The notes: generated by a model not told the origin, from the sequence alone. A DNA stretch of 64,000 nucleotides from Rhizophagus irregularis (GCF_026210795.1 NC_089441.1:744001-808000); one strand, 5' to 3'. Positions 1 through 12,959 are shown, counted from the stretch's first letter. Numbers and translations: made by a program.

Positions 1-1479
1 TTGAAAGAATTGAATATGAGAATAATCACTCGAAAAATTTTTCATATATAATTGTATATCCCGTTAAACGTTAATTTGATTTAAAATATTTAATAAATCA
101 TTAATTTTGTACGATCAAAAATGATATCAAAAATATTTGTGACACAGTTGTTAAAATTTTATTATGTATTCTATGTTCTTTAAACGTTAAAATTTTTTTT
201 TTTTAAAAAAACAAAACTATGCACGTGCTTTATTCACTTTTAATAAATGTTAATGTATTCAATAAAATTGTAATATAACTTTTTGATAATGATGAATAAT
301 TAAGGACACAAATAATTTTGGAAAATCCGAATTTTTCTTTTTTTGTAACAAAATTTTGAAAAAGAAAAAAAAAAATTTTTTTTTACATGCATAATTTTAC
401 ATACGGCTAAAGCGATTTACAAATAAATGTATATAAAGGTAATAATGTCATATTGATATTCTATAAACGTGTTACTGTACGCCCGTCGCCTTGCATACAA
501 CGAATTCCAAATATGTACATTTATCAAATACATTCCTTAAAAAGTTACGTTATTGTAATATTGTCCTTTTCGAAAAAAATATCAACTCAATTGCACGTGT
601 CATTGTAAAAATATTTTTTTTTTTGTTATACAAGAAAAAATTTTTTAAACCGTACGCCTAAAGATTATATATATATATATTTTTAGGTAAATGTTACTTA
701 TTTTGATACATAAAATACGCACATGGAATATAGTTGCAATATCGAATAAAATCCAATAAAAAAAATACGATAATAATAAAAAACGTAGTATTATATTTCA
801 TAATTAAACCATTGAGTGAAAAGCGAAACTATTTTTAGATAAAGTCCGCACAGTATCCAATGGCGCAGTTTCCATCAACAATAGTTTGTCTAAAGTCTAT
901 TATGACAATACTTTCATTTATTTCATATAATTATATTAATTAATTTCGTAATTTAATATTTATAATTTAGATAACGTTCATGATTATTTACCATCACATC
1001 TACCATCATGTCAAACTACGAGAATTTAGTTTTTATTAATTTGCGTAATTAAAAAAATTCTGAATTGATCCAAATTTTACACGAAATTTTCAAACACATA
1101 AATAATAATAATTGAATAATTACGATATAATTAGATAATGTATAATAGTTTAAATAACCCGCTAATACAGATGACAAATTTATTATTCTTTTTTATTCGC
1201 CGTTTAAAAGATTCAAACAATTAATAACAGATAATAATCAAATGATGAGCGTAAAACAAGTAGACAAAACTACTATGCTATAAAAAAATCATGCTTAACG
1301 AAAATACATGGATAATGATAATTAATAATTATTTCTATACAATTTTCAATTTTCATACACTGTATTTAGTCATCACTTGTTTCTTCTTTATCAACATCTG
1401 TATTTTTAAATACACAATTAATATTGTATAGTATTATACTTAAAAATAAATATTATGTACAACCTTATATTACCTCTTA
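1..1479. other. AT-rich intergenic region
   Basis: No gene, RNA gene or transposon end could be supported here. The sequence is A/T-rich with poly-T and poly-A runs and a short TA microsatellite near 667-680. It lies 3' of the decayed kinase copy that follows on the minus strand. Confidence 0.6.
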
Positions 1480-2890
1480 ATTGTAATGAGTTATAAACAT
1501 TTAATTCAACCAATTGAGAATCTTTATAATTATTAATCTTCTTGCTTTAATAAATTGTTAAGTTTAATTAATAACAATATTTTAAGCATAAATATTCTAA
1601 ATATTCTTACGATTTTCTTCATTAGAAGTAATAATAGATGAATTAATGGGATTTGACTAATTGTTAGATGTGAAGGCTCCACTAGTATAAATAGCATCGA
1701 AATATTTGGTATTTCTTTATCAGCTTCTTTAAACATAGCTTTTAATATCTTTGCTTTTGTAGCCAAATTTCTCTTCTTTATAACTTCTAAAAGATGTTGA
1801 ATTATACCAAAATTCTAATATTTCATGTAATTCATCTGCCGTTGGTCGTACCTATTCCAAATTCGTTACACATTTCTAATACTACTAAACTAGTAACATG
1901 TTTTCTTTTATGAAAAGGTGGTTTTCCAGATGATAATTCTGTCGTAATTACGCCAAAACTATAAATATCAGAAGATAATATATACGGTTCTCCATTAATA
2001 CTTCTGGAGCAACATATGGTAGTACGCCACATATTTTACCATCTAATTTTGTAATATAAGAAATGTTTGATTGTGCGCCAGGATGATAAATTTGTAATAT
2101 ATTTCCACTATGAAATCTTTATGACAATATCCTAATTTATGTAAACTCGTAAGATCAAGTATTGATTCTTGTAAGAATATAATTTTATCTTCCCATAAAA
2201 TATTATTGAAATTATTTAAAATAACGTATAATTTCCTTGACTTGCAAATTGCATAACTAACATAAATTCTTTAGTTTCTGAATCTTTGGTTATTCTATAA
2301 AATTTTAGAGAATTACTTTCCAAGTTGTAGAGATTCCAATGTGTTTTAATCTAATATAAAAATTAAATATTAAATAAAAAAAAATCAATTTATTATTATT
2401 ATTAAAAATAATAAAATTATACATACGGTACTTCATTCAAATATTTAGCTGACATATTTTGTGATCCTTTTAACTTTTTAAAGCAACTTCCATAGGTTTA
2501 GATTCTTATTTTTTTTCAACTTCCATCACATTGTTTAGTATATTTTGTTTTACCATCAAATCCATATTACAGAATATACTTTAGAAAATCTACCTTCGCC
2601 AATTTGTTTCATATCTTTGAATTTATCAAATGGAATCCATTCAAGAAATAATGGATAAAATCCATTATGATATTTTAATTTTGCATTATAAATTGTTTCC
2701 TTAATGATTTCATCAATATAATTATTTTCACTAGTCCAACCTTCAATTATGAAACAAGAAACACATTCTTACACCATGGTAAATTTATTATCTTTTAAAT
2801 TATAACAATTTTCATGATTAAATTAAAATTTTTATCGGATATATTCAATTCGTTAAATTCGGATTTTATTTGGATTTCGATAATTCGATT
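1480..2890 (-). pseudogene. Decayed TKL-type protein kinase (paralog of the 28.8, 45.4 and 61.7 kb genes)
   Basis: Read on the minus strand, this segment follows the intact paralogs from N- to C-terminus: the E-I-Q-I..E-F-N-E-L-N-I-S-D leader, a C..EGWTS region, the IDE lead-in, a G-loop relative (I-G-E-G-R-F-S-K-V), an intron, the H-K-D-F / H-S-G-N catalytic loop, Y-V-A-P-E, the DIYSFGV segment and a C-terminal S-S-I-I-T-S tail. It cannot be translated as one frame. A T is lost between HKDF and HSGN, a base is gained after the W-I-D segment, and several stops are present. Two short open pieces (1832-2032, 1533-1766) are fragments of it. The 5' end abuts a foldback element. It is a dead copy of the same dispersed family. 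The family is clear; the exact ends are approximate. Confidence 0.85.
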
Positions 2891-2930
2891 ATTAATATTC
2901 ATAATTATATTTTGCGTTTAAAAAAATTTT

Positions 2931-3224
2931 TTATTGCGGTTTTCAGAAATGTTGGCATTGATAGATTTTCCATATATATATTTTGTGTTTTTGTGTTTTT
3001 CCGGACATTTTTGATGACAATTTCCGGACATTTTCCAGATATTTTCCGGACAAAAAAGAACACAAAATACAAAACACAAATACAATATTTTGTCTGTAAA
3101 ATATCCAGAAAATATCTGGAAATTGTCCGGAAGTTGTATCAAAAATGTCTGGAAAAACACAAAAACACAAAATATACAATATATTGAAATCTATCAATGC
3201 CAACATTTCTGAAAACCGCAATAA
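2931..3224. mobile_element. MITE / foldback element with 38 bp terminal inverted repeats
   Basis: The left arm (2931-2968, starting TTATTGCGGTTTTCAG) is the exact reverse complement of 3187-3224. The interior is a near-palindrome in which the CCGGACATTTT motif occurs in both orientations, so the whole 294 bp can fold into one hairpin. No transposase is encoded; the short open frames on both strands are by-products of the palindrome. It lies directly upstream of the decayed kinase. No clear target-site duplication was found, so the superfamily is unassigned. Confidence 0.8.
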
Positions 3225-4093
3225 TTCAGCGTATTTTTTTTAATGAGAATTAAAAAAGGACAAAAGGCGTAAATAATCATGTGCCGAAATGCCATGGTTC
3301 GAAAATTATGACACAATCGGGGATGACGAAGTTTAATAAAGGTCACATGACCAAAGTGCTAACCTTTGTTCTGCGGTAAAGTTGGGATGACATAAATCCT
3401 GATATGATGAGGCATTTTAGATTATGTTATTCAGAACCTTCAAAAGGAAGCGAACGAAAGAGATAGAAGACCTTTTATCAGAGGAAAACAATGGATAGAT
3501 TTTCCTATACATATATTTTTAAAGTGAAAAAAAATAATATACATTGTTGCTAATAAAAATCGGCATGTTTTTATTAGTTATATGGTGGTCGACTTTATAG
3601 AGAAAAAATAATTGATTTTTTTTTTTTTTAGGAAAATGGTGACGCTAGAATTGTTGTTCGAATGTGATATGAAGTTATTCATTAATTCATTTACTGTACA
3701 TACGTATTTTTTATGTATTTTAAATTATACTTTGAGATCATTTAAATACTAATACCAGGAAATCTTCAAAATGATTTTAGAAAACTCAACCACTTATCTA
3801 TCATTCATATAGTAATTACTGTGTAAGTGTTTTTAGGATTAGCTCCAAAATTAGATAAGATATTATGCGTAAACAATGATAATACTGAAAATGAAGAATG
3901 ATTTTTTGAAATAAGAAAATCGATTTCAGCATTTTATATATTGTTTTTTTTTTTTATGCGTGAAAATTATATAAATGTATAATTCGCAAGCACATAACAA
4001 CTTTATTAATCTACAATCGATTTTTTTAAAAAAAGATCAGTTAACCTTACAAATTGTTGTAAATTTAACAAATTTTATTTTGAATATGTTGTA

Positions 4094-4213
4094 GGTGGAA
4101 ACGGAATCTATGTGGATTCTGAATCCACATATGTGGATACGGGATGTTGGCCAGAATTAAAGCATAGTGCCGGACTAGGATTTCGTAATGCTTGCCAAGA
4201 TCTGATTTCCACC
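4094..4213. repeat. Small foldback repeat (GGTGGAAA ... TTTCCACC)
   Basis: The ends GGTGGAAACGGAATC and GATCTGATTTCCACC are imperfect inverted repeats. Inside there is a second palindrome around ATCCACATATGTGGAT, and a GGCCAGAATT word near 4149 that recurs in other elements of this window. It is probably a MITE remnant; no target duplication is seen. Confidence 0.45.
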
Positions 4214-4917
4214 GGTATTCAGAAACCACATACAACAAATATAAAAAAAGTTTATAAATAATTTTCTGTCTTTTTTAAGTCAGAGATTAGCAAAATATAT
4301 ATATAATAATTAATTAGTAATCCGTATAATAATAATTTTCATAATTTTGGAATCCAACTTTCTTTCTAATTAAGACATCATTTATAAAATGTAATATTAG
4401 AATTAGCAAACATAGTAAATTTTATAATTTAGGAAATTTACATTCATATTGTACTTTATGTCAAAAACTAGCTTATAGCACTCATCTCAGTATTTTAAAT
4501 AAATAATGGGACATTATTTCAAGTAATAGTACAAGGTAGTGATAGGAACTGAACTCATTTATTTTATCAAAGAATAAATTATTTAATACATATTTACTCC
4601 ACTCCTTGTGGTCGCGTAATTTTGGTGATGAAAACATAAGAATAAATTTAAAGTTTCATGCTTCAAATTTATAATAACTGATTTTATATGCATTTGTAAT
4701 ACAGAAATACAGCAGCAAGGTTTAACAAATAGTCTATATCTCATAATTATATACTAATTATTCTGGATTAAGAAACCTAAATTATAAAAACGGGAGCACA
4801 TATTTATTTGGCGGGTTTTGAAAGAAAATATGCATATTATGTTAGATGCTTCACGAGTGAATTAATATTATATAATCGATTTGATGTACAATTTAATTAT
4901 TCTTAAGTTTGACCATT

Positions 4918-5110
4918 GCAGTGTCACAATTCACCATAAAGTGGTAGGTAAACCATAAAAACCAATGTCAAAGAAACAAGTAATATCACGTGACTTTGTG
5001 TCACGATAAGGCAGATAATTATTACGTAATCAGGATGATTACATAATCATGAAGATCAATTACATAATCACCTGACGATCAATTAACCTGCTACACTATG
5101 ACTCACATTT
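4918..5110. repeat. Dispersed repeat, copy 1 (shared with 15755-16060)
   Basis: The order of words is shared with the copy at 15.8-16.1 kb: AATTCACCATAA, AAGTGGTAGG, then ATCACGTGACTT (there ATCACATGACC), followed by repeated GGATGAT and GATCAATTAACC words. The two are diverged but collinear, so this is an old interspersed repeat, not chance similarity. No coding potential is seen. Confidence 0.55.
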
Positions 5111-5935
5111 CATTAATCGGTTATGTGATCTTCATGTATCACTATCTCGTTGCATTAGTATAAACCTATAGTTTTTCCTAATAACCTATAATTTATTCAA
5201 ATGAATAAATATGTCCATTTTCCTTTTACTTTTTACTCAGACTATTCTGAGATTTTTGGGATCAAAGAAAATTAATAAAGTCTCAATTTAGTTATCCTAA
5301 TCAGTACATGTTAGATTATTAGATGTGTAATTTAATTTTAGTTGAGATAGTCTCTATAAACTAAATTCGGGATGAAATCATAAAATTTGCCAGAATTTTC
5401 TTAAATAACATATTTAAAGCATGTTTTATTTTACTTAAGCTTTAATAATTGGTAATTGTAACTAAAAAAAACTATGGTAAGAAGTAAATATTTGGAGAAA
5501 TGATATTATTAAGTATTGACCTCACAAATTGAATTATCTCTTGAATTAATCTATAAGGCGCTTTGCGCAGAGGCTCTTAAAACCAAAAGTTCAACGTATA
5601 CAGTATAGCACAATTTTTATTTTATTCTTAATAAAAACATTATAGTATTTTATTTAAAAATATTCTATAATTGTAATGCATTTAAAGATGGATATAAATT
5701 TATGAAATATAAACAGACTCTTTACAATTAGTAATTCCTTTTAATGTAGGAGTAAAATGGATATATTATTCTAATTTAAGCTAAAATTATTTAATTCAAG
5801 TCTAGTATTTAGGAAATATTACATAATTAATTGGTGGTTTTTAAATTAAGTGCATATTCAATTCTATTTATTTGTCAGCTTTTAAAAAAAAGAAATACAC
5901 AATTGTTTTTACATTTTTGTAACTTCTTTGAAAAT

Positions 5936-8900
5936 CTAATTGCTTTGAGTGTTATTCAACGCTTTGCTCCAGTCAACTAAATATAATAAAGTATGTAATA
6001 TGAGTTCAATATCAAATCTTAATAAGTAAGGAAAGTAAAGGATTATAAACTTACTGTGGAAATATGAAGAAGAATGAACATATTCTAAAGATTCGGCACT
6101 AGCTTGCAATTCCAAAGTTAAATTATCATTATCTATAATGAACAGATACTATCAATATAAATAAAGACAAAAATTAAATGTAATAGGAACATAAATAAAT
6201 ACCTTCGGATAACTTATTTGTAACATTATTTCCAAAACCCATTCTTTCAAATTCACCCAATATTTCATTAATACTTGATCTTTGTTCAGGTTCTTGATTC
6301 CAACAATTTTTATAGAGATTTTCATATTCTTTAGGTGTACCAGGAATTGTGACCTCACGAGCACCATTACTAATAGAAACAGCAAGTGCAATTTTATTGT
6401 CATTATCTTTAAATGGAGGATATCCACTAGAAATTTCCCACATTAATACACCAAAACTATAGATATCTGAAGGTTCAGCATATGGAAAATTTGGATCTAT
6501 AAAACGTTTTGGTTCCATATAAGCAACAACACCAAAATTGCCAACATAGGCTGTTGAAGATTGATTATTTTGATTTTTTGAAATACCAAAATCTGTAATT
6601 TTAGCATTATTTTCATGAATAACTATATTCTTAGAATGCTAAAAGAAAAAAAATTGCATAAATACATTATTATTATTACTAGTACTTATGATATTAAACA
6701 ATAAATACTAATAGTACTTACAAGATCTCTATGTAAAATATTTTCATTATGTAAGTAATTTAATCCATCTGCAATTTGAAATGCTAATTTTTTCTTGTCA
6801 TTCCATGTTAAATTCTTAAAATTATTTTTAAGATGATTTTGAAGATCTCCACCATTAGCATATTGCATAATAAGAAGATATTCATTTGTTTTTGGGTCTA
6901 AAAAGGAAAAATTTATGAGAAATTAAAAAAAACAATGCAAAAAAATAAAAAATATATTTCAATTACCTAAACTAATACCAAAATAACGAATAATTCTATC
7001 ACTATAATTAAGGTGCAGGTGCATTTTTAGTTCATGAATAAATGCATCTAACAAATCATTCTTAATATAAGTTGCATTAGCCAATTTTTTACAAATAACA
7101 TAACTATTAGTTTTAGTCCAAATAGCTTTTGATATTCTTCCAAATCCTCCTGTATCAAATGATACTTCATTTTTTAGTTCATTATAAGATATGAATTTAA
7201 CTTTTTCATAATTCAAAGCTTTTTCAATCCATTCATTTGCATTTAAACTTCCCTTTTCTGCTTTTTTAAAGCAATAAATAGACTCGTCAATCTTATTAAT
7301 GAACTCAGGTTTATATTGTGCATTTCTAAATCCTTGTTGAGCTGCTTTTTGATACCAATAAGAGGCTTTAACTTCATCTTTTTCGATACCAATTCCTACT
7401 TCATAGCAAACACCTAAATTAAATTGTGCTTCTTTATCTCCATTTTCTGCTGCTTTTTGATATAAATCAAAGGCTTTTTCTAAATCCTTTTTTGTTCCTA
7501 TTCCATTTTCATAACAAATGGCTAAATTATTCATTGCAATTCCATTACCATTTTTTACTGCTTTTTGATACCAATAAAAGGCTTTTTCTAAATTCTTTTC
7601 TGTTCCTTCTCCATTTTCATAACATATGGCTAAATAAAACATTGCAAATTTATTATAATTTTTTGCTGCTTTCTGATACCAATGAAAGGCTTTTTCTAAA
7701 TTCTTTTCTATTCCTTTTCCATATTTATAATACCCGGCTAACCTATCCATTAAAACTTCATTATCATTTTCTGCTGCTTTTTGACACCAATAAAATGCTT
7801 TTTCTAAATTCTTTTCTGTTCCCTTTCCCTTTTCATAGCATTTGACTATTTCAAATATTGCACCTTCAATACTGCTTTCTGCAGCTTTTTGGTACCAATA
7901 AAAGGTTTTTTCCAAATTCTTTTCTGTTCCTTCTCCATATTTATAGCAATTGGCTAAATTAAACATTGCATCTTCATTACCATATTCTACTGCTTTTTGG
8001 TACAAATGAAAGGCTTTTTCTAAATTCTTTTCTGTTCCTTCTCCATATTTATAACAATTGGCTAAATTAAACATTGCATCTTCATTACCATTTTCTGCTG
8101 CTTTTTGACACCAATAAAATGCTTTTTCTAAATTCTTTTCTGTTCCTTCTCCATTATAATAAAGTAAAGACAAATTATACATTGCTCCTTTAATATCATT
8201 TTCTGTTGCTTTTTGGTACCAATAAAAGGCTTTTTCTAAATTCTTTTCTGTTCCTTCTCCATACCTATAGCAATTGGCTAAATTAAACATTGCATCTTCA
8301 TTACCATTTTCTGCTGCTTTTTGATACCAATAAAAGGTTTTTTCTAAATTCTTTAATGTTCCTTCTCCAATTGCATAATACAAGGCTAACCTATTCATTG
8401 CATTTTCATTACCATTTTCTGCTGCTTTGTGACACCAATAAAATGCTTTTTCTAAATTCTTTTCTGTTTCTTCTCCATTTTCATAACACATGGCTAAATG
8501 AAACATTGCAAATTTATTACCATTTTCTGCTGCTTTTTGGTACCAATAAAAAGCTTTTTCTAAATTCTTTCCTGTTCCTTCTCCATATTTATAATAATTG
8601 GCTAAATTAAACATTGAATCTTTATTACCATTATCTGCTGATTTTTGGTACCAATGAAAGGCTTTTTCTAAATTCTTTTCTGTTCCTTCTCCATTATAAT
8701 AACAATTGGCTAAATTAAACATTGCATCTTCATTACCATTTTCTGCTGATTTTTGGTACCAATGAAAGGCTTTTTCTAAATTCTTTAATGTTCCTTCTCC
8801 AATTACATAATACAAGGCTAACTTATTCATTGCATTTTCATTACCATTTTCTGCTGTTTTTTGACACCAATAGAATGCTTTTTCTAAATTCTTTTCTGTT

Positions 8901-11110
8901 CCTTCTCCATTATAATAAAGCAAGGACAAATTATATATTGCATCTTTAATACCATTTTCTGCTGCTTTTTGATACAAATGAAAGGCTTTTTCTAAATTCT
9001 TTTCTACTCCCTTTCCATTTTCATAACAAATGGCTAAACTATTCATTGCATTTTTATTACCATTTTTTACTGCTTTTTGATACCAATAAAAGGCTTTTTC
9101 TAAATTCTTTTCTGTTCCTTTTCCATTTTCATAACATATGGCTAAATGAAACATTGCAAATTTATTACCATTTTCTGCTGCTTTTTGGAACCAATAAAAT
9201 GCTGTTTCTAAATTCTTTTCTGTTTCTTCTCAATTTTCATAATATATAGCTAAATGATATATTGCAAATTTATTACCATTTTCTGCTGCTTTTTGATACC
9301 AATAAAAGGCATTTTCTAAATTCTTTTCTGTTCCTTCTCCATATTTATAGCAATTGGCTAAATTAAACATTGCATCTTCATTACCATTTTCTGCTGATTT
9401 TTGGTACCAATGAAAGGTTTTTTCTAAATTCTTTTCTGTTCCTTCTCCAATTGCATAATACAAGGCTAACCTATTCATTGCATCTTCATTACCATTTTCT
9501 GCTGCTTTGTGACACCAATAAAATGCTTTTTCTAAATTCTTTTCTGTTTCTTCTCCATTTTCATAACATATGGCTAAATGAAACATTGCAAATTTATTAC
9601 CATTTTCTGCTGCTTTTTGGTACCAATAAAAGGTTTTTTCTAAATTCTTTTCTGTTCCTTCTCCATATTTATAACAATTGGCTAAATGAAACATTGCATC
9701 TTCATTACCATTTTCTGCTGCTTTTTGATACCAATAAAAGGCATTTTCTAAATTCTTTTCTGTTTTTTCTCCATATTTATAACAACTGGCTAAATTAAAC
9801 ATTGCATCTTTATTACCATTTTCTGCTGATTTTTGGTACCAATGAAAGGCTTTTTCTAAATTCTTTAATGTTCCTTCTCCAATTTCATAATACAAGGCTA
9901 ACCTATTCATTGCATTTTCATTACCATTTTCTGCTGCTTTTTGACACCAATAAAATGCCATTTCTAAATTCTTTTCTGTTTCTTCTTGATTTTCATAATA
10001 TATAGCTAAATGATATATTGCAAATTTATTACCATTTTCTGCTGCTTTTTGGTACCAATAAAAAGCTTTTTCTAAATTCTTTTCTGTTTCTTCTCCATAT
10101 TTATAACAATTGGCTAAATTAAACATTGCATCTTTATTACCATTTTCTGCTGCTTTTTGACACCAATAAAATGCTTTTTTTAAATTCTTTTCTGTTCCTT
10201 TTCCCTTTTTATAACAAATGGCTAAGTTATCCATTGCATCTTTATTACCATTTTTTACTGCTTTCTCATACCAATGAAAGGCTTCTTCTAAATTCTTTTC
10301 TATTCCTTCTCCATTTTCATAACATATGGCTAAATTTAACATTGCACTTTCAATGCCATTTTCTGCTGCTTTTTGGTACCAATAAAAAGCTTTTTCTAAA
10401 TTCTTTTTTGTTCCTTCTCCAATATAATAACATAAAGCTAAATAAAGCATTGCAGATTTATTGCCATTTTTTACTGCTTTTTGATAACAATGAAAAGCTT
10501 GTTTTAAATTCTTTTCCGTTCCTTCTCCATTTTTATAACATATGGCTAAATTATACATTTCATCTTCATTACCATTATCTGCTGCTTTTTGATACCAATA
10601 ATAGGCTTTTTCTAAATTCTTTTCTGTTTCTTCTCCATTATAATAACATGCAGCTAAACCATTCATTGCTATAATATGATTTTTTCCTGCTGCTTTTTGA
10701 TACCAATAAAAGGCTTTGGCTTTATCACTTTTGGTACCAATTCCATTTTTATAAAATATGGCTAAATTTAACATTGCATTTTCATTACCATTTTCTGCTG
10801 CTTTGTGACACCAATAAAATGCTTTTTCTAAATTCTTTTCTGTTTCTTCTCCATTTTCATAACATATGGCTAAATGAAACATTGCAAATTTATTACCATT
10901 TTCTGCTGCTTTTTGATACCAATAAAAGGCTTTTTCAAAATTTTTTTCTGTTCCCTTTCCATTTTTATAACATATGGCTAAATTATTCATTGCATCTTCA
11001 TTCCCATTTTTTGCTGCTTTTTGATTCTGATTAAATAATTTAATTTCATTTTTTTTGCTATCAGTTACATTTTTCTTAGTACTTAAAAAAAAAAAAGGTT
11101 TAATTTTCAT
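5936..11110 (-). CDS. Sel1-repeat array fused to a TKL-type protein kinase (five exons, one in-frame TGA)
   Basis: Exons on the minus strand: 11110-6967, 6897-6722, 6638-6203, 6132-6055 and 5976-5936. All phases match and the model is 1625 codons. Residues 30-1253 are 34 uninterrupted 36-residue Sel1-like units (consensus AMFNLANCY..GEGTEKNLEKAFYWYQKAAENGN), a solenoid fold used for protein binding. A kinase domain follows from about residue 1310: G-loop TGGFGRIS, V-I-C-K-K lysine, alpha-C H-E-L, catalytic HRDLHSKN, DFG, and DIYSFGVLMWE. The key catalytic residues are present. Codon 627 (9230-9232) is TGA where sister units have GGA or CAA, which would truncate the protein before the kinase; it may be a null allele, an assembly error or readthrough. 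The start is the first ATG before the array; an upstream exon cannot be excluded. Confidence 0.85.
7352..11023 (-). repeat. Coding tandem repeat, 34 x 108 bp (Sel1 units)
   Basis: The interval is exactly 3672 bp, or 34 units of 108 bp, with no indel between units. Blocks of several units recur in the same order. A unit with N-K-F-A-M/I..ENGEETEKN is followed by N-E-N/D-A-M-N-R-L-A-L-Y-Y..IGEGT and then N-E/K-D-A-M-F-N-L-A in at least three places (near units 10-12, 14-16 and 24-26). This suggests multi-unit duplication as well as single-unit slippage. The complementary strand has long spurious open frames caused by the repeat. Confidence 0.9.
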
Positions 11111-12036
11111 TATTAAAAATGTCTAGCCAGTCTAAGATTTTGTTCAATTTTATTAAGAGTAATAAAATAAACAATGTAAAACCTTTGATACAACAAATTA
11201 CAAAGTAAAAAGAAAATAGACTCCCCTATCTATAAATGAAATAATGAAGGTTGAAACAAACAATTATGTTTGTGGGCGTTGTAGATCAACAATTTGTGTA
11301 ATAGAACAGTTCTGGTGTCTGGTTTGACAATGCAAGAAATTACAAAGTAGAAAGAAAATTGACTCCCTGTCTAAACAAACAATTATGTTTGTGGAATTGT
11401 GGGCGTTGTAGATCAATAGTTTGTTTGTGTAGTAGTGGTTCTGATGTTTGGTCTGACAAAAGATCAGCTTAGTGAGCTAATAAAGATCAGCACCGATGAG
11501 TTGACAAAAGATCAGCATCGGATTGGCAACAGGGTTGACTGACAGATCGGCGGAGTCAATCTTTTTTTTTGTTGGCACAGATATTAAAAAAAACGCGAAT
11601 TTTTTTGTATGTATAAAATAAAAATTTTTTGTAGAGGATTTTTTTAATATAGGTAAACCCTTTTTTTGTTAGAATTTAATTTTTTTTAATAAGATTTTTT
11701 TTTTTTTGATGGAGAATTCGTTAAAGAATTTTTTTTTTTAATAGAGGGGAGTTTTTTTTTATAAGAGAATTTTTTTAGAAAATTTCTATAATAAGGGAGA
11801 TTTTTTTTTGATAGAGAATTTCATTAAATTTTTCTTTAATAAAGGAGTTTTTTTTATGATAGTTTTGTTGGTTGAAAAGTTTTTTAAAGGTGAATCTTTT
11901 TTTGATGGAGAATTTCATTTAAAAGTCTTAATAAAAAATTTATTGAAAATAATTTTTATTTTTAATAAGGGTATTGAGAATTTTGGCTTGAAATTTTTTT
12001 TTTTTTTTTAATAAAGAATTTCGTTAGAAAAGTATA
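11111..12036. other. Intergenic region upstream of the Sel1-kinase gene
   Basis: It holds a direct repeat (11195-11459, separate entry), then a stretch of AAAGATCAGC words (11459-11550), then a low-complexity T-rich block (11570-12010) built from irregular GAGAATTTTTT units. The 67-codon open frame in that block looks like a repeat artefact. Confidence 0.5.
11195..11459. repeat. Direct repeat, two copies of about 125-135 bp
   Basis: Copy 1 (about 11195-11329) and copy 2 (about 11338-11459) share AATTACAAAGTA, GAAAAT.GACTCCC, AACAAACAATTATGTTTGTG, GGGCGTTGTAGATCAA and GGT.TGACAA in the same order. Copy 1 has a 30 bp insertion relative to copy 2. It lies just upstream of the Sel1-kinase start, so it may fall in that gene's 5' region. 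Confidence 0.6.
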
Positions 12037-12222
12037 CAGTCGTCCTCCCATATAGTCACCCCCTGTATAATCACAACTCCCTTATAAGCACATTTACATT
12101 AATCCCAAGTTACTAATAAACTTATTAAAAAAACCTTCCCTTTAATCACATCATATATAATTTTTATAGTCACACCATTTTTTTATAGTCCCGAAGGGTG
12201 TGATTATATGGGAGGATGACTG
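12037..12222. mobile_element. MITE, Tc1/mariner-pogo type (TA target site)
   Basis: The ends CAGTCGTCCTCCCATATA and its near-exact reverse complement form inverted repeats of about 26 bp with three mismatches. They are flanked by TA on both sides (12035-12036 and 12223-12224), as expected for the Tc1/mariner/pogo superfamily. The 186 bp interior has no coding capacity. Confidence 0.8.
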
Positions 12223-12389
12223 TATTGGAAAATTTTTATTAAATTTTACAATTTTACAATTTTTTTAATAAATTTATAAAATTAATTATTATTTTTTTTT
12301 TAATAATAAATATTTGTTTTACTAATGTTTTATTTTTTTTTCTAAATTTTTAATATTATTATAATATAAATATAAATTACAGTATATAT

Positions 12390-12702
12390 ATAAGGGTTTT
12401 GTTTTTTATCGCACCTGCGTTATGTCGCACCCCTATAATATGTTACATATAAAAGTCAAAAATGACATTCTAAATCCTTTTTGATATATTAAGAAAACTT
12501 GTAGAACGGTCAAAAATACGTATAGTATAAGGTTTCTTATAGTACATAGTAAGTGCATAAGGTCTCACGCAAGGATTTTTTAAAAAATGGGAAATCTTAA
12601 CAAAGTCATGTGATAAAAATGATCGACATAATTAATATATAAAAATTACCAAAAAAGGGAGATGTGACATATTGCAGGTGCGAAAAAAACATATTCCCTA
12701 TA
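12390..12702. mobile_element. MITE with TCGCACCTGC inverted repeats
   Basis: Left (from about 12390) and right (to about 12702) ends share, in opposite orientation, GTTTTTT.TCGCACCTGC..TATGTC, about 45 bp of imperfect inverted repeat. Both ends sit in TATATA, so a TA target duplication is possible but cannot be resolved. There is no coding content. Confidence 0.65.
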
Positions 12703-12959
12703 TAAAAAAATTGCTTATTTCAGGGGTATTTTTCAAAAATTTTAAATTACATACCCCTGCTTTTTAACTAACCAAAAAATTAAAATTAAAACATTTAATA
12801 TTCTATTAATTGACTATATTTATTTAAAAAAATAATTCCATTAAAATTAATATCTGTAAAAATAATAATTTAAATTAATAATAGTTTCTATTTATGCATA
12901 AGGTATTTAAATAAAAAAAATGTTTTTATGCCAATTATTTAATATTATTAATCAAAAAA

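Larger units (their letters stand above)
3225..5935. other. Intergenic region with small dispersed repeats
   Basis: No gene was recognised. The region carries a foldback element at 4094-4213 and a dispersed repeat at 4918-5110, annotated separately. A less A/T-rich patch at 3245-3480 contains CATGTG/TCACATGA words resembling the dispersed repeat. The rest is A/T-rich and unremarkable. Confidence 0.5.

Noticed and set aside
2870-3221. Open frames on both strands around 2.9-3.2 kb
   Set aside because: They lie in a palindromic MITE; both strands encode the same low-complexity peptide by symmetry.
7426-11034. Plus-strand open frames of 67-182 codons rich in H-Y-H-F-L-L-L and F-L-N-S-F-L
   Set aside because: They are the antisense shadow of the Sel1 repeat array; they repeat with the same 108 bp period and have no independent features.
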